IMG/VR virus record: IMGVR_UViG_3300031578_000050
Span: 1-51,571 of that record
Strand: one strand, 5' to 3'
Length of the DNA stretch: 51,571 bases
Source: a virus
The notes below the pieces were generated by a model. The model had not been told where the DNA came from. It did not search any database and was given only the letters and a program-made list of their open reading frames with translations. Both the position numbers and the translations under genes were made by a program. Positions 1-9,578 of this stretch are shown here, one piece after another. Each line of letters begins with the position of its first letter. Positions within the stretch are counted from its first letter, which is position 1.

Positions 1-3000
1 TTACTGTAACTATAGCCTGACTATGTAAGGCGGTTTCAAAAGAATTCGTATGAGAAGCGCCATTCCAAGCCAAGTTCCTTTCTGAACGTTGTACAACAGC
101 TGCGGCTACATGAATCGCATAAGTAGCTTGAGCTAAACCAGATGAACTGTTTCCGCTAGCAGAAAATGTTACTAAATATGTACCCACTGCCGGAGTAGAT
201 GTCATATCAGCCATTTGCGTATAAGTCACAGATGTGGTGCTGGTATCAGTGGTAGCTGATACTTCAGTTCCACTACCAGTAGCAATAGTTGAAGAAGAAG
301 TGATAATCCATACCGCTGCTCCAACGGTTGAGGCAACACACACATACTCTGTTTGAGTAGTAATATTTATCCACCGGGAACCAATTACATACCCCGCAGA
401 AGAATCATCATTAACCGTAGGGGCTACTGCCGCTGCTAAATTTGATTGTGGTTGAAACCCTGCTGCGGTACTACTCGTGACAGCGTGTAATGTGCCCACT
501 GTTTGATCACCATGAGCGTGTACGTGATCGGCTCTAGCAACAGTAGCAGCAACACCATCGCTATTTGCCGTTCCAATTGTAAGCGGAGAGCCTGCGGCTA
601 CTCCATGTTGATGATCGTTTCTAGCAAATGAAGCCCCCACCCCTTCTGTTGCAGCGGTCCCCACAGTAACTGCAACAGGCACTCCGGTCGTTACTGCATC
701 AGCTGCCCCAGGAACGTGTCGGGCAGCATGGGTAGAAACATCAACACCATCTACTGTACCAACATTGGTAATGTTGTTAGCACCAAGATTAAGATTGCCC
801 GTCATAGCGCGAGAACCGGCAGTTAACAAATATTGAACATGATCGTCTGAACCAAGATTTGATAATAAACTATGATTAGTAACCCCTCCTCCGCCCCCGC
901 CTGATAACGCAGTTGCTGCGTTTGGATCTGGGCGTATATCTATAATACTATCAATACCACTACCTTTAAGAACCACAATTTGAGCTAAATAACAACCACT
1001 CTCCTCCATAAATGTAGGAACTGTAGCACGATCTGCCAATTCGGCATCCACTGCTGTTTCAAATTCTTCATCACCTAGTATTAAACTAATTCTACCATCT
1101 GAAGTTAATATAGCAGTATCAGTACGATAATATCCATCTGACATAACCGTAAGAACACCAGCATCATCCCATTGAGTAATATTTAAACTGGTTTGTCCAG
1201 CTATTTCGGTTGCTCCATCTGCTCCATAAAAATATGAGAAAGTAGCATCGCCACCCGAGCCTGCATAAGAAAACAAATCCAGCGCTCGATAATATGATCC
1301 GGAATCTACTTGAATTTTTGTGATTCCGGTACCTTGAGTAAGTGCTAATCCAGAATTTAACGCAAACTTTCTTGTACTTAACAAATACTCATGTAACCGA
1401 AGTTTAGTTTTGTCTACTTCTGAATATACTTTATGTATAAACCGTACTCCTACCCCGCTAGTAGCTACCTGTGCTAATTTGATAGAAGATTCTCCTGGTT
1501 CTGAAGTAGCCACTGCAAGCACTTCATTCTCACCATCATAATAAACCCAATTAAGTGTATTAGCGGTTAAAACAAGATTGTCAGCCTCCCAAGTAACAGT
1601 GGTTAAATCAACTGGAGAAGCTCGTACAACCCAACCGGTTCCTGCTGATACATCAACGCTTAATCCTCCTCCATCTGTTACTACTCCGCCACCATTAGTA
1701 AGCCCGCTGGACATGTTGTCATGAAAAAACTGACCCAAATCAGTACGGCGACCAACTCCACTTTCTGGAAATTGATACGTAACACTGCCGATAATAACAC
1801 TTTCACGTTCTGACCTGTCTTCTAAAATTCCGGTTAATAATCCCCCTGCTACAATGCTGGTTTTTAATTCGTCAATTGATCCTTGTGCATAAATAGTTCC
1901 AGTTGCTGATAAAATCTCGAAATTAACAGTACAATCAGTTAAACAATTGCCCGTCGAAATAATAGTATTAGTCCCAGATGCTCCTGTTCTAAGCGCCGCG
2001 TTTGCGTTATAAAAACAACAACCCTGCACCAACAATCCAGCATTATCATTAACAAAAATACAAGATTGATTAGCGTTCTTTGGTGCAATTCCAAACAAAC
2101 AACCAAACACCTCGGCGTTTCCCTGATCCGTTGCTTTAATTGCAGTTTCAATTGGATTATCTGTAAAACCCCCTAATACTCCGGGTTCTACTGTCATTAT
2201 ACAGCTTGTTATATATGCGGTTGAATCAGCTCCGTTAATATGTATAGCAGCATCAGTAATCTCATCCCCTGCTAGGGCTACCGAAGCCCTTAGCCAACGA
2301 ATTACTGCGCTAGCGCCTCCTCCTATAAAGATGCCAGTAGAACAGTTTTTAACAGAACAGCTTAGCACATTGGATGGTTCTCCAACTGTAGCAATTCGAA
2401 TTAATGCTTTTGCTGAATCGGTTACTCCCGAAAAATTGAGTCCGATTAATGCTCCTCCTGACATTGAATATAAATTCTCATTAGGATTAGATGCAATCAC
2501 ATTTGTTGCGCCTGGACGTTCTCCATTAGTATTGGTTATGATGATGCCGGTTGGAACGGAGGTAGGTTCCTCTACATAATCTCCAGCAAAAACTTCAATC
2601 ACCCACCAATTACTGGCACTTGCACCAGCCGCAATAGCTGCATCAACCGCTTCCTTAATTGTCATGTAATCATAAGGAGGATTAGGAGCTACTTTAAAAC
2701 GATTGCTATTTCCGCTGTATCTGGGGCGAGTAGCCTGTAAGAAAATTTTACCTAATACTCCAACTGAAGTAACCGTACCAATATAAGCAGAAAGGTTCGG
2801 AGCAATTGGTTCGACGTTAGTAAAAGCACCAGCTACAGTTTCTGAAACGTATAACTTATCTCCATTCGAATATCCTACCGTATTTATATCATTAACAACA
2901 CCAATGGTAGTAACAAAACCAGCCTCATCATTAGCAATATCATGTGTTGCCATGCCAATAAAGTTATCAACCGTAGCGGCACTATCTGCTTGGGCTAAAG

Positions 3001-3997
3001 CAATAGTAGGAACCTCAGAGAAACTGCCATTAATATAAACTAATTGTCCATTGGTAATTGTGGCGCCAGTTTTGTTTACCACACGAACCCAAGATTCCTG
3101 ACCGACCTGTAACGCTACGTCTGATATATCACTGTAAACCCTAAGCGTTTTGTTTGTGTTATCGTATGATAACCTTCCCTCTACATAGGAAGGTGCGCCT
3201 AAACCGGTTGTTAAATCTATTGTTCGTATTGCGGCATTCTCTGTCCAATCCGGATCCCCTGCGGCTTGCGAGTTTAATAATTGCCCAGCAGCAATCCCAC
3301 TCGCGGATAATAATACCTTATCAGTTGCAGACATAAATCCAGCTTCAGTTGTGGTTGCTTCGGAATGTAAAGTACCACCAAGCTGGTCGCCATGTATATC
3401 CTGAATTAAAACGTTAATTACACCATTTGTCGCATCGGCATATACAACAGCACCTACTGTTTGTATTACACCAGTTGTTGGTGCGGTCTCGGTTAGGGCT
3501 CCAGCAACAGCTTCCGACACATATAATGTATTACCTTCAGTTAAAGTGTCTGTATCAACATCAGTTAGCGCGCCTGCAATTAATACATAGCCCGATACTA
3601 AATTAGTAAAATTCTCTTCCGCAATACCAAAAGCAGGCATGGTCGCTGACGAATCCGCTTGGGCTAATTCACAAGTAATGGCAGAATCGCCAGGGCTGTA
3701 ACCAACTATCCTAACCGCCTGCTCCTTGGTAATACTTCCGGCAGTAGCTTTGAGCGCTGGTACTCTTACTTTGTTGGAGTCAGAAATGCTACCCGTACTT
3801 ACTGATATCCAAGTGGGAGTAATAGAGGTAAGCATCCAAATAGTATTATTATCCAACTGGCGAGCAAACTTACCCACATCAGTTAACGCCAAACCGGTAG
3901 CAGCAGCACGAGCAGTAGCATCATCATACTCAAAAGAATAGGAAATATGAATACCATTTTCAATTGTTTGTTCGCAATGTTTACCGCTGGTAGTCAT
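1..3997 (-). CDS. Tail fibre / receptor-binding protein, 3' end outside window
   Basis: An open frame starts at the ATG at 3997 (N-terminus MTTSGKHCEQTIENGIHIS) and I found no stop in the stretches I translated, out to base 1: about 1,332 codons with the C-terminus missing. The N-terminal part has the tail-fibre style 'ATGLALTDVGKFARQLDN...WMLTS'. Around 2700-1900 the protein has short Gly/Asn/Cys-rich strands typical of a right-handed beta-helix (pectate-lyase-like) shaft. Near 900-500 there is a glycine hinge (six G), then 'SDDHVQYL', 'RAMTGNLNLGANNITNVGTV' and two metal-site-like histidine pairs (NDHQHG, ADHVHAHGD), all common in distal fibres. It follows the 363-aa gene by 9 bp and closes the tail part of the operon. 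Role in adsorption is inferred from these features; the receptor-binding tip lies outside the window. Confidence 0.85.
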   Translation of the reverse strand, partial: MTTSGKHCEQTIENGIHISYSFEYDDATARAAATGLALTDVGKFARQLDNNTIWMLTSITPTWISVSTGSISDSNKVRVPALKATAGSITKEQAVRIVGYSPGDSAITCELAQADSSATMPAFGIAEENFTNLVSGYVLIAGALTDVDTDTLTEGNTLYVSEAVAGALTETAPTTGVIQTVGAVVYADATNGVINVLIQDIHGDQLGGTLHSEATTTEAGFMSATDKVLLSASGIAAGQLLNSQAAGDPDWTENAAIRTIDLTTGLGAPSYVEGRLSYDNTNKTLRVYSDISDVALQVGQESWVRVVNKTGATITNGQLVYINGSFSEVPTIALAQADSAATVDNFIGMATHDIANDEAGFVTTIGVVNDINTVGYSNGDKLYVSETVAGAFTNVEPIAPNLSAYIGTVTSVGVLGKIFLQATRPRYSGNSNRFKVAPNPPYDYMTIKEAVDAAIAAGASASNWWVIEVFAGDYVEEPTSVPTGIIITNTNGERPGATNVIASNPNENLYSMSGGALIGLNFSGVTDSAKALIRIATVGEPSNVLSCSVKNCSTGIFIGGGASAVIRWLRASVALAGDEITDAAIHINGADSTAYITSCIMTVEPGVLGGFTDNPIETAIKATDQGNAEVFGCLFGIAPKNANQSCIFVNDNAGLLVQGCCFYNANAALRTGASGTNTIISTGNCLTDCTVNFEILSATGTIYAQGSIDELKTSIVAGGLLTGILEDRSERESVIIGSVTYQFPESGVGRRTDLGQFFHDNMSSGLTNGGGVVTDGGGLSVDVSAGTGWVVRASPVDLTTVTWEADNLVLTANTLNWVYYDGENEVLAVATSEPGESSIKLAQVATSGVGVRFIHKVYSEVDKTKLRLHEYLLSTRKFALNSGLALTQGTGITKIQVDSGSYYRALDLFSYAGSGGDATFSYFYGADGATEIAGQTSLNITQWDDAGVLTVMSDGYYRTDTAILTSDGRISLILGDEEFETAVDAELADRATVPTFMEESGCYLAQIVVLKGSGIDSIIDIRPDPNAATALSGGGGGGVTNHSLLSNLGSDDHVQYLLTAGSRAMTGNLNLGANNITNVGTVDGVDVSTHAARHVPGAADAVTTGVPVAVTVGTAATEGVGASFARNDHQHGVAAGSPLTIGTANSDGVAATVARADHVHAHGDQTVGTLHAVTSSTAAGFQPQSNLAAAVAPTVNDDSSAGYVIGSRWINITTQTEYVCVASTVGAAVWIITSSSTIATGSGTEVSATTDTSTTSVTYTQMADMTSTPAVGTYLVTFSASGNSSSGLAQATYAIHVAAAVVQRSERNLAWNGASHTNSFETALHSQAIVTV

Positions 3998-4006
3998 TAT
4001 TGTCCC

Positions 4007-5098
4007 TTAAAGTACTAATAATATTCCCTGATCATTTACTAACCATCCCTGATCTGAAGTGAGAGGTATGGCTACAGAAAAATTCTCTCCATTAACTGAA
4101 TACAAAACTTCGCCCACCTGGGTTGGTTTTGGTAGCCCAGGTCCCGAAATTATCCCATTTACTACCATAGTACGTAAAGCCGATTCGTCCATGCTATCTA
4201 AACATTCACGATATGGATAATAAAAATCAATATAATTTGGAGGTTGCTCAACCTCCCATGTATATGGTACTGAACTATCTAAATGAAACCCTGGTTGTAC
4301 AGCTCGGAATTCAACCTCTACACTGTAACCATCTACTCCATAAGTTCCCTGCCGTGTACGCCCGTATATTCGCCAACCAGAATGAGTACCAGCAAATACA
4401 AATAAACCCGATGAACTGTACCCATCCAGTATGTCTACCTCGGTAGCGTTTAGATTTCCTGCATCAGCCCCGTCACTTATAGGAACTCCAGTACGATTAA
4501 TTGTATCAGCATATGGATAGGTACCATATACTCCAGACATTAAATAATAACCATCACCTACCGAAATCGAAGCGTTATCAAATTTCCGATTAACAACCAA
4601 TGACTTAGCATCAGTGGTCTTTCCAGCTATGTTAGATAAATTAACTGGAACAGCAGTAACCGTATCTGCACAGCGATAATATTCTGGTACGGGCTGATCA
4701 TATCCAACCCCTTTAATCTGTGCCCGATCAGTACGAACATAATTAAGATCATCTGCTAAAGAATAGGGATAACGCTCTGACCAATCTAATCCAGTTTCTG
4801 CAACCGCAGTAGAGTGCTCAATAATTACCGTGCTAGCGTTTATAAATTCTGTAATTAGAAAAGTACCATTGTTATTAACACTAGACAGGGTAAGAAAATT
4901 ACCCACACTTACGCTAGACATTCCAGATAGCCCGGATACTACCCCGGCAACCGTAATAGTTCCGCCAACCCCACTGCGAATAACGGCACCTAAACCTGCC
5001 GATTCATCAGTTAAAGGTAGTACAGTATCTGCTGGATTAGAAGAACCGGCGATATCTAACTGTTGATCTGCTGCATGTACACGCCTATAAACCGTCAT
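4007..5098 (-). CDS. Unknown virion/tail protein, 363 aa
   Basis: Starts MTVYRRVHAADQQLDIAG and overlaps the stop of the upstream gene by an ATGA, so it is translationally coupled to it. Residues 30-100 are rich in short beta-type strands (TITVAGVVSGLSGMSSVSVG, then a 'GTFLITEF' strand), the remainder is aromatic and Tyr/Asp rich (YPYADTINRTGVP, YIDFYYPYRECLDSMDE). No signal peptide or membrane segment is visible. It sits between a 198-aa connector-like ORF and the tail fibre, so a baseplate or fibre-attachment role is a reasonable inference from position only. I do not recognise the family. Confidence 0.8.
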   Translation of the reverse strand: MTVYRRVHAADQQLDIAGSSNPADTVLPLTDESAGLGAVIRSGVGGTITVAGVVSGLSGMSSVSVGNFLTLSSVNNNGTFLITEFINASTVIIEHSTAVAETGLDWSERYPYSLADDLNYVRTDRAQIKGVGYDQPVPEYYRCADTVTAVPVNLSNIAGKTTDAKSLVVNRKFDNASISVGDGYYLMSGVYGTYPYADTINRTGVPISDGADAGNLNATEVDILDGYSSSGLFVFAGTHSGWRIYGRTRQGTYGVDGYSVEVEFRAVQPGFHLDSSVPYTWEVEQPPNYIDFYYPYRECLDSMDESALRTMVVNGIISGPGLPKPTQVGEVLYSVNGENFSVAIPLTSDQGWLVNDQGILLVL

Positions 5099-5691
5099 GA
5101 CCGTACCATATAACTTGATATTAATTGACTATATTCATTGGGCGTAAGAGAAACCATTTCTATAGTATCAAAGCCTGTGCCCGCCCCACCAGATTCAGAT
5201 ACTATATAATCAGTAGTTTCAATTAGCGTTCTGCCGTTATGAATAATAGTAATACGAAAATCGTTGTTTCCCAAAGCTCCTTGCAGAAACTTATCCGGAA
5301 CGGTAAAAATACGATTAATACTATCTCGGGCACCAACGAGCGGTACTCCTTGTTTAAACACATAAGGAGTAGCTCCTAGAGTGTCTAAACCTACCGTGAT
5401 GCCAACTGATTCTAAAAACGCTTTATGGCATGGATCAAATTGTAATAAGTTTATATTTGATTCTACTACTCTTGCTTCACGAGTTTCTAATTTGATTCGT
5501 AAATTACCTTTTAGCAATTCATGTCTAATATCCGCTTCAGAAGTATAAGGTATATCCATCAAATCTCTTACCGCACCATTTTTAATGGGGTAATTGAAGA
5601 TGCGAATAGTTTTATTACCCCGGGCGGTATTTCTTACCCTAAAAACCGTAGGACATATTTTAGGGAATATAGTATGATATCCAACACCCAT
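5095..5691 (-). CDS. Unknown neck/tail protein, 198 aa
   Basis: Starts MGVGYHTIFPKICPTVFRVRN at an ATG that shares one base with the upstream stop (TAATG). The N-terminal third is basic with short strands (NKTIRIFNYPIKNGAVRDLMDIPY), followed by an 'IRHELLKGNLRIKLETREARVVESNINLLQFD' section and a beta-rich C-terminus (FRITIIHNGRTLIETTDYIV). The 'NYPIKNGAVRDLMDIPYTSEADIRHELLKG' region looks like that of phage proteins annotated only as virion structural. Its position between a 263-aa helical protein and tail genes suggests a head-tail interface role; this is inference. Confidence 0.78.
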   Translation of the reverse strand: MGVGYHTIFPKICPTVFRVRNTARGNKTIRIFNYPIKNGAVRDLMDIPYTSEADIRHELLKGNLRIKLETREARVVESNINLLQFDPCHKAFLESVGITVGLDTLGATPYVFKQGVPLVGARDSINRIFTVPDKFLQGALGNNDFRITIIHNGRTLIETTDYIVSESGGAGTGFDTIEMVSLTPNEYSQLISSYMVRS

Positions 5692-6482
5692 TAATCCTTT
5701 ACCTCGTCACAAATAGTAATCGTAATGGTCCGCTGTGCCCTTTTCTCTCCTGTCCGACGAAAATCATTATTGCCAAATATAGCCTCAATAATATTCTGTT
5801 GAGCATTCTTATTTCCATCTATTATAATTGGACCTGAACTGGTCTTCGTCTGCCCTCCCGTTTCATTTAGATATACTCCACGTTTGAGCAGGTTTTCATC
5901 TTTGTCCAGCAGTTTACGGCGCAAATCAGACTCGCTAATCTTGGCTAATTCATCCATACTGAGCCGATATCGGGCATATAATAACTGTTCTAAATAGGCT
6001 ATCTGGGGACGGAATATCTCGTTATCTCCCTGTTTTATTCTTAATACCCGTTCTATCTGGTCATATAAAACCCTAGAATAACTTTCAAAGTATTCGGGGG
6101 CTGTGCCGTAGGCTTCCTTAATGCCTTTAAGAACGCCCATAACCTTAGAAAACAAATGAATCCTGCCCTGTAGCTCCTCATCAATAAACGATTGAGCACG
6201 ATTCCAATACTGGAGATTAGTTCTGGGGTTACGGTCATGTTCCTGATCAATCCGGCGGGTATCAAAAGCCACCTTTGTGAACCCCGGTTGTAAAGCCCTA
6301 ATAGCTGCTTTACGAGCACTACGAGTAACACCAGAGGGCTCTAGATCGTGTTGTATCCTATAAAGCCGTTCTTTAGGGACATGATGAGCGCCAGAAGCCG
6401 ATAGTATTTCATAATCTTCAGCTAATTTGTATAGTAATTCAGCATTACCGGCTAGGGGTAATTTCTTGTTACTTATATGCAT
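5691..6482 (-). CDS. Unknown virion-cluster protein, 263 aa
   Basis: Predominantly helical, charged protein (MHISNKKLPLAGNAELLYKLAEDYE...). It carries one of the recurrent K-x-A sites (FTKVAFD, about residues 88-94). The central part is Tyr/Arg/Glu rich (YFESYSRVLYDQIERVLRIKQ), the C-terminus is basic (RRTGEKRAQRTITITICDEVKD). It is the first gene after the terminator at 6520-6545, so it probably has its own promoter in the 37-nt gap, although no strong Shine-Dalgarno is visible before the chosen ATG (upstream bases are CATATTTTCGAT). A function cannot be assigned. Confidence 0.75.
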   Translation of the reverse strand: MHISNKKLPLAGNAELLYKLAEDYEILSASGAHHVPKERLYRIQHDLEPSGVTRSARKAAIRALQPGFTKVAFDTRRIDQEHDRNPRTNLQYWNRAQSFIDEELQGRIHLFSKVMGVLKGIKEAYGTAPEYFESYSRVLYDQIERVLRIKQGDNEIFRPQIAYLEQLLYARYRLSMDELAKISESDLRRKLLDKDENLLKRGVYLNETGGQTKTSSGPIIIDGNKNAQQNIIEAIFGNNDFRRTGEKRAQRTITITICDEVKD

Positions 6483-6519
6483 ATCGAAAATATGCGTTAA
6501 TATTCATACCCAAAAAGAA

Positions 6520-6545
6520 AGGGCGGCTCCTTTTGGAACCGCCCT
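6520..6545 (-). terminator. Rho-independent terminator after the endonuclease-acyltransferase gene
   Basis: The minus strand reads a stem starting AGGGCGG, with an internal mismatch and a short apical stem closed by GGAA/TTCC around a 4-nt loop, and ends with TTCTTTTT. The stem is about ten base pairs. It lies 23 bp beyond the stop of the 6568-8286 gene and separates the mobile cassette from the tail genes. Confidence 0.88.
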
Positions 6546-6567
6546 AAAAATACACAAAACTAAAGAT

Positions 6568-8286
6568 TTAGACTACAACTTTACCATGATAACTTTCCTG
6601 CACAAAAGCTCCAGGAAATTTCAGCTTATACTGTGCCAATCCGCCGGTAGCCATTCCTAGATTTATTTCGAATGGTCCATATTTGAGTAACTTCTCATAG
6701 AGTTTAATATCGGTAAATTCAGAAAGACCGGGATAATCCTTAGCTAATGCTTTACCGATGATATATGAGCAATGTCCATTTTGAACCGGAGAGGCAACGC
6801 CAAAAGAGATAAGCTGATCTTTATCGTAGACAAAAATACATTCACAATTTTGATGATATTTGTTGGTGAAAAAGTACAAGTTTTTACTACTATAATCTCT
6901 GAAATACTTATCACCCAATGTATCAGACCAACGATTAAGCATTACGTTTAAATCTTCTGTATTATGCAAATCATCTATTGTGTAATGGTTATAACGGTTT
7001 ATATAATTTCTGAGCTTTTTATTATTTCCGCCGAACAAGTCTAAATTATTTATTGGAATAATAACTGATTGTTGTGATTTAACTCTAACTTTAAAGTGTT
7101 CTCGGAGTTTGAGAAGATTTGGTCCTGAGAGATATAAGACACTAAATGTCTCCAGATGTTTCAACCATGCTATATCGTTTTCATTTAAAATATGATCATT
7201 CAAAATTACCATATAATTAATTTTACGTACCTGCCAGAAAAATATGTCGCCCTGGTGTTCTATATTTTTAGATAACTTCCCTAACATGCTAGGAGCACAA
7301 TAATCGTCAAAAAAACTATGACCAACAAAAGTAGACGCTCTGTTAATTATATTATAATGTTTTCCACATTTTCTATTTTTCTGATGCTCAACTAGTTGTA
7401 AATACTTTTCATACTTTCTTTTTAACGTTATTTCAGAATTACTTCCTTTATACAACCAATCACAAATGGTATGAATTTTTTCATTCCCTCCCGTTTGCAT
7501 TTCATATGTATTATTATTAGTTTTTGAAATGTAACAAATAGTACTCGTTAATCCTAATTTATCATATAATATGGTATTAATATAATCTACGAATTCCTTA
7601 GTACCAACCAGAGACCATTTCCATTCTTTTTGTTTTTGACGAAAAGTTAAGCAACCATCGCCATCAAAATATCCACGAATAAAATGTGAATGTAACTTGT
7701 CATCTAACCATTCTGGATATTTAATTATAAAACTTTTAGCCCTTGGACATCCTAAAGCTGTCATTTTACTGCATATATGTTTACTATATATTCTAAGATT
7801 AGAAACACCATCTTCACAATTAATCTTATGTTCAGGTATGCCAAAGAATTTTGCTATTTTTATAACATGTTCATGATCTTTGTCAGACAGACTAATAGTA
7901 AAAGTTCTATCGCTATTATACGCATCAGCATAAAAGAAACCTAACCAATATGCTTGAGCTTTAGTTTCAACCTTGTCAAACACATGCTCCTTTAATTCAA
8001 TAATACGACTACTTTCTGCTACAGAACGTCTTATTCCCCTGTCCTCAACCCATTTTAAGATCTTTCGTTTACTAATTGAAAATTTATCGCTTAATTGTTT
8101 GGCTGATACCCCTTCCCTATACAAAGTACAAACATAATCTATGTCTCCTTTAAAATCTTCCTCCTTTAATTCAATATTGTTTTCTCGTACTGTCTTTTTA
8201 AGATCAGTACTGTTTATTTTTAATAAATGTGCTGTACGTTGAATTGATAATCCTTTTTCAATATATCGTTTAATATCGGTTAACAT
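6568..8286 (-). CDS. Tandem HTH + LAGLIDADG endonuclease fused to GNAT/DUF2156-like acyltransferase
   Basis: Start chosen at the ATG at 8286, which overlaps the upstream stop (ATGTTAA, 7 bp) and has AAGGAA about 10 nt before it; an in-frame TTG at 8316 is less likely. The product is 572 aa. Residues about 3-85 hold two helix-turn-helix units (each with a G-x-S-x-x-x-x-A/L pattern). Residues 112-122 (AYWLGFFYADA) and 201-211 (HFIRGYFDGDG) are the two LAGLIDADG helices of a monomeric homing endonuclease, each with its acidic residue. Residues about 380-570 resemble the GNAT-like fold of phosphatidylglycerol lysyltransferase/FemAB-type proteins (KKLRNYINRYN, IFVYDKDQLISFG, YPGLSEF, INLGMATGGLAQYKLKFPG). 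The endonuclease should cut an intron- or gene-less target; the acyltransferase substrate is unknown. No intein splice residues are seen, so this is a real fusion. Base composition is visibly more AT-rich than neighbouring virion genes. Confidence 0.88.
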   Translation of the reverse strand: MLTDIKRYIEKGLSIQRTAHLLKINSTDLKKTVRENNIELKEEDFKGDIDYVCTLYREGVSAKQLSDKFSISKRKILKWVEDRGIRRSVAESSRIIELKEHVFDKVETKAQAYWLGFFYADAYNSDRTFTISLSDKDHEHVIKIAKFFGIPEHKINCEDGVSNLRIYSKHICSKMTALGCPRAKSFIIKYPEWLDDKLHSHFIRGYFDGDGCLTFRQKQKEWKWSLVGTKEFVDYINTILYDKLGLTSTICYISKTNNNTYEMQTGGNEKIHTICDWLYKGSNSEITLKRKYEKYLQLVEHQKNRKCGKHYNIINRASTFVGHSFFDDYCAPSMLGKLSKNIEHQGDIFFWQVRKINYMVILNDHILNENDIAWLKHLETFSVLYLSGPNLLKLREHFKVRVKSQQSVIIPINNLDLFGGNNKKLRNYINRYNHYTIDDLHNTEDLNVMLNRWSDTLGDKYFRDYSSKNLYFFTNKYHQNCECIFVYDKDQLISFGVASPVQNGHCSYIIGKALAKDYPGLSEFTDIKLYEKLLKYGPFEINLGMATGGLAQYKLKFPGAFVQESYHGKVVV

Positions 8287-9566
8287 TTGGTTGGTTTCCT
8301 TAACACGTAAAAACAATCTGAAGATTTAGTAGACATATGTGAACGAGAATAAGTTATCTCTAATGTGCGGTTTAAACTATATTTGCTTGCTCTGATTAAA
8401 TAAGGGGCTAAATTTTTGCTCATGTTCACAACAAAAAACCCCCGAGGCTTCAACATTTTATCGACATTGTTTATAGTAATTTGCCACCAATTTAAATAAT
8501 TTTTAAATCCGGTATTATACGCTTGTGTTTTATCAAGAGAATAAATCTCTTTATTGAAAAATGGAGGAGATGAAAAACAAAAATCTACTTTTAACGAAGG
8601 ATTAAAATACTCTGAGCCTATGTTGTGCAAAACTGCTGGTAAATTCCATCGGTCTTTGATCCTTTCTAAAGCACAAATGGTTTCTGTCCAAGGATCTAAC
8701 CCAATATATTGCTTAACAAAATGTGCCCCCAACATCCTCTGCCCAAATCCAGCAGAAATGTCCAAAACAATACTACTGGGATTTGTAAACTCCCTGTATA
8801 TAGTCTTTGCTAACTCGGGTCTGAATATGCTGGCTCCAAATGCCGTCCATGAAGTCCTCATTCCCTGTCGTAACATGTTTCCAGTTATATTAAATTCATT
8901 ATTTACTCGGTTTTTTATTACTTTCATTAACTTATCATCATCATTAAAACATTCAATCATGCTTTTTTTACTGCCCACCGAACCGCTAACAAAAAAATAA
9001 TGTTGATTATAATGTTTAAATATCTTTAATCCAGCTTCTCCTCGGCTGTTTATTATATTTCCATCAATGTTTCCACAAGATTTAACCAACCTCTTAAAAT
9101 CGTCATTTAATTCGTTATCTGTATAATTTGGGTAAGGGAACCCATGTTTTCTAAAGTAACCAAATAAAAAGTCCGCAACTTCGTCCTTCTCTCCTTGTGA
9201 AAGAGTATTTAAATACGTGCTAGATAATTCTTTGCTCTTGTAGAAAACAATAGACGAGGTATTATACCTAGATACCTTGCGTTTATTTAAAACTGGTATT
9301 CTTATTTCTCCCCCTAACCTTTTAACAACTCTACATACCGTAGACGCAGATACACCCACATCTTGCGCTATTAACTCAGATGATTCCCCAGATAAGTATT
9401 TGTTAAATATAATTGATTCTAATTTTTTATTTATTCTTCTTGGGCGACCTTTGATATTATTTTTTTTAAGTACTCTACAAACTTTTGCTTGCGATACGTT
9501 TAGACTACGGGCAATTTGTCTAGTACTTTCTCCAGAATCATAAAGATTTATAATTTCGTGCTGCAT
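8280..9566 (-). CDS. Tandem HTH + DNA methyltransferase-like protein, 428 aa
   Basis: Residues 6-36 and 53-85 are two resolvase/homeodomain-like helix-turn-helix units (ESTRQIARSLNVSQAKVCRV; ESSELIAQDVGVSASTVCRV). Residues about 265-425 form a Rossmann methyltransferase: motif I VLDISAGFGQRMLGA at 267-281 with the acidic end of strand 2 at GLDPW, and motif IV FSSPPFF at 331-337, of the S/D-P-P-Y/F type used by amino-methylating (N4-cytosine/N6-adenine) DNA methylases. Between them, residues 110-240 are unassigned. Known family chemistry: methyl transfer from AdoMet to an exocyclic amine. The target here is unknown, and a non-methyl modification cannot be excluded. It is coupled to the downstream endonuclease-acyltransferase gene and starts after a terminator and a direct repeat. 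The chosen ATG at 9566 has no clear Shine-Dalgarno. Confidence 0.82.
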   Translation of the reverse strand: MQHEIINLYDSGESTRQIARSLNVSQAKVCRVLKKNNIKGRPRRINKKLESIIFNKYLSGESSELIAQDVGVSASTVCRVVKRLGGEIRIPVLNKRKVSRYNTSSIVFYKSKELSSTYLNTLSQGEKDEVADFLFGYFRKHGFPYPNYTDNELNDDFKRLVKSCGNIDGNIINSRGEAGLKIFKHYNQHYFFVSGSVGSKKSMIECFNDDDKLMKVIKNRVNNEFNITGNMLRQGMRTSWTAFGASIFRPELAKTIYREFTNPSSIVLDISAGFGQRMLGAHFVKQYIGLDPWTETICALERIKDRWNLPAVLHNIGSEYFNPSLKVDFCFSSPPFFNKEIYSLDKTQAYNTGFKNYLNWWQITINNVDKMLKPRGFFVVNMSKNLAPYLIRASKYSLNRTLEITYSRSHMSTKSSDCFYVLRKPTKC

Positions 9567-9578
9567 TACGAATAATAC

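Noticed and set aside
6568-8286. Intein inside an HTH-acyltransferase gene
   Set aside because: No N-terminal Cys/Ser block and no His-Asn plus Cys/Ser/Thr at the LAGLIDADG boundaries; a simple fusion fits better.
8554-9000. 148-aa open frame on the plus strand
   Set aside because: It is antisense to the methyltransferase-like gene, has no recognisable domain or ribosome site, and lies opposite conserved motifs I and IV.
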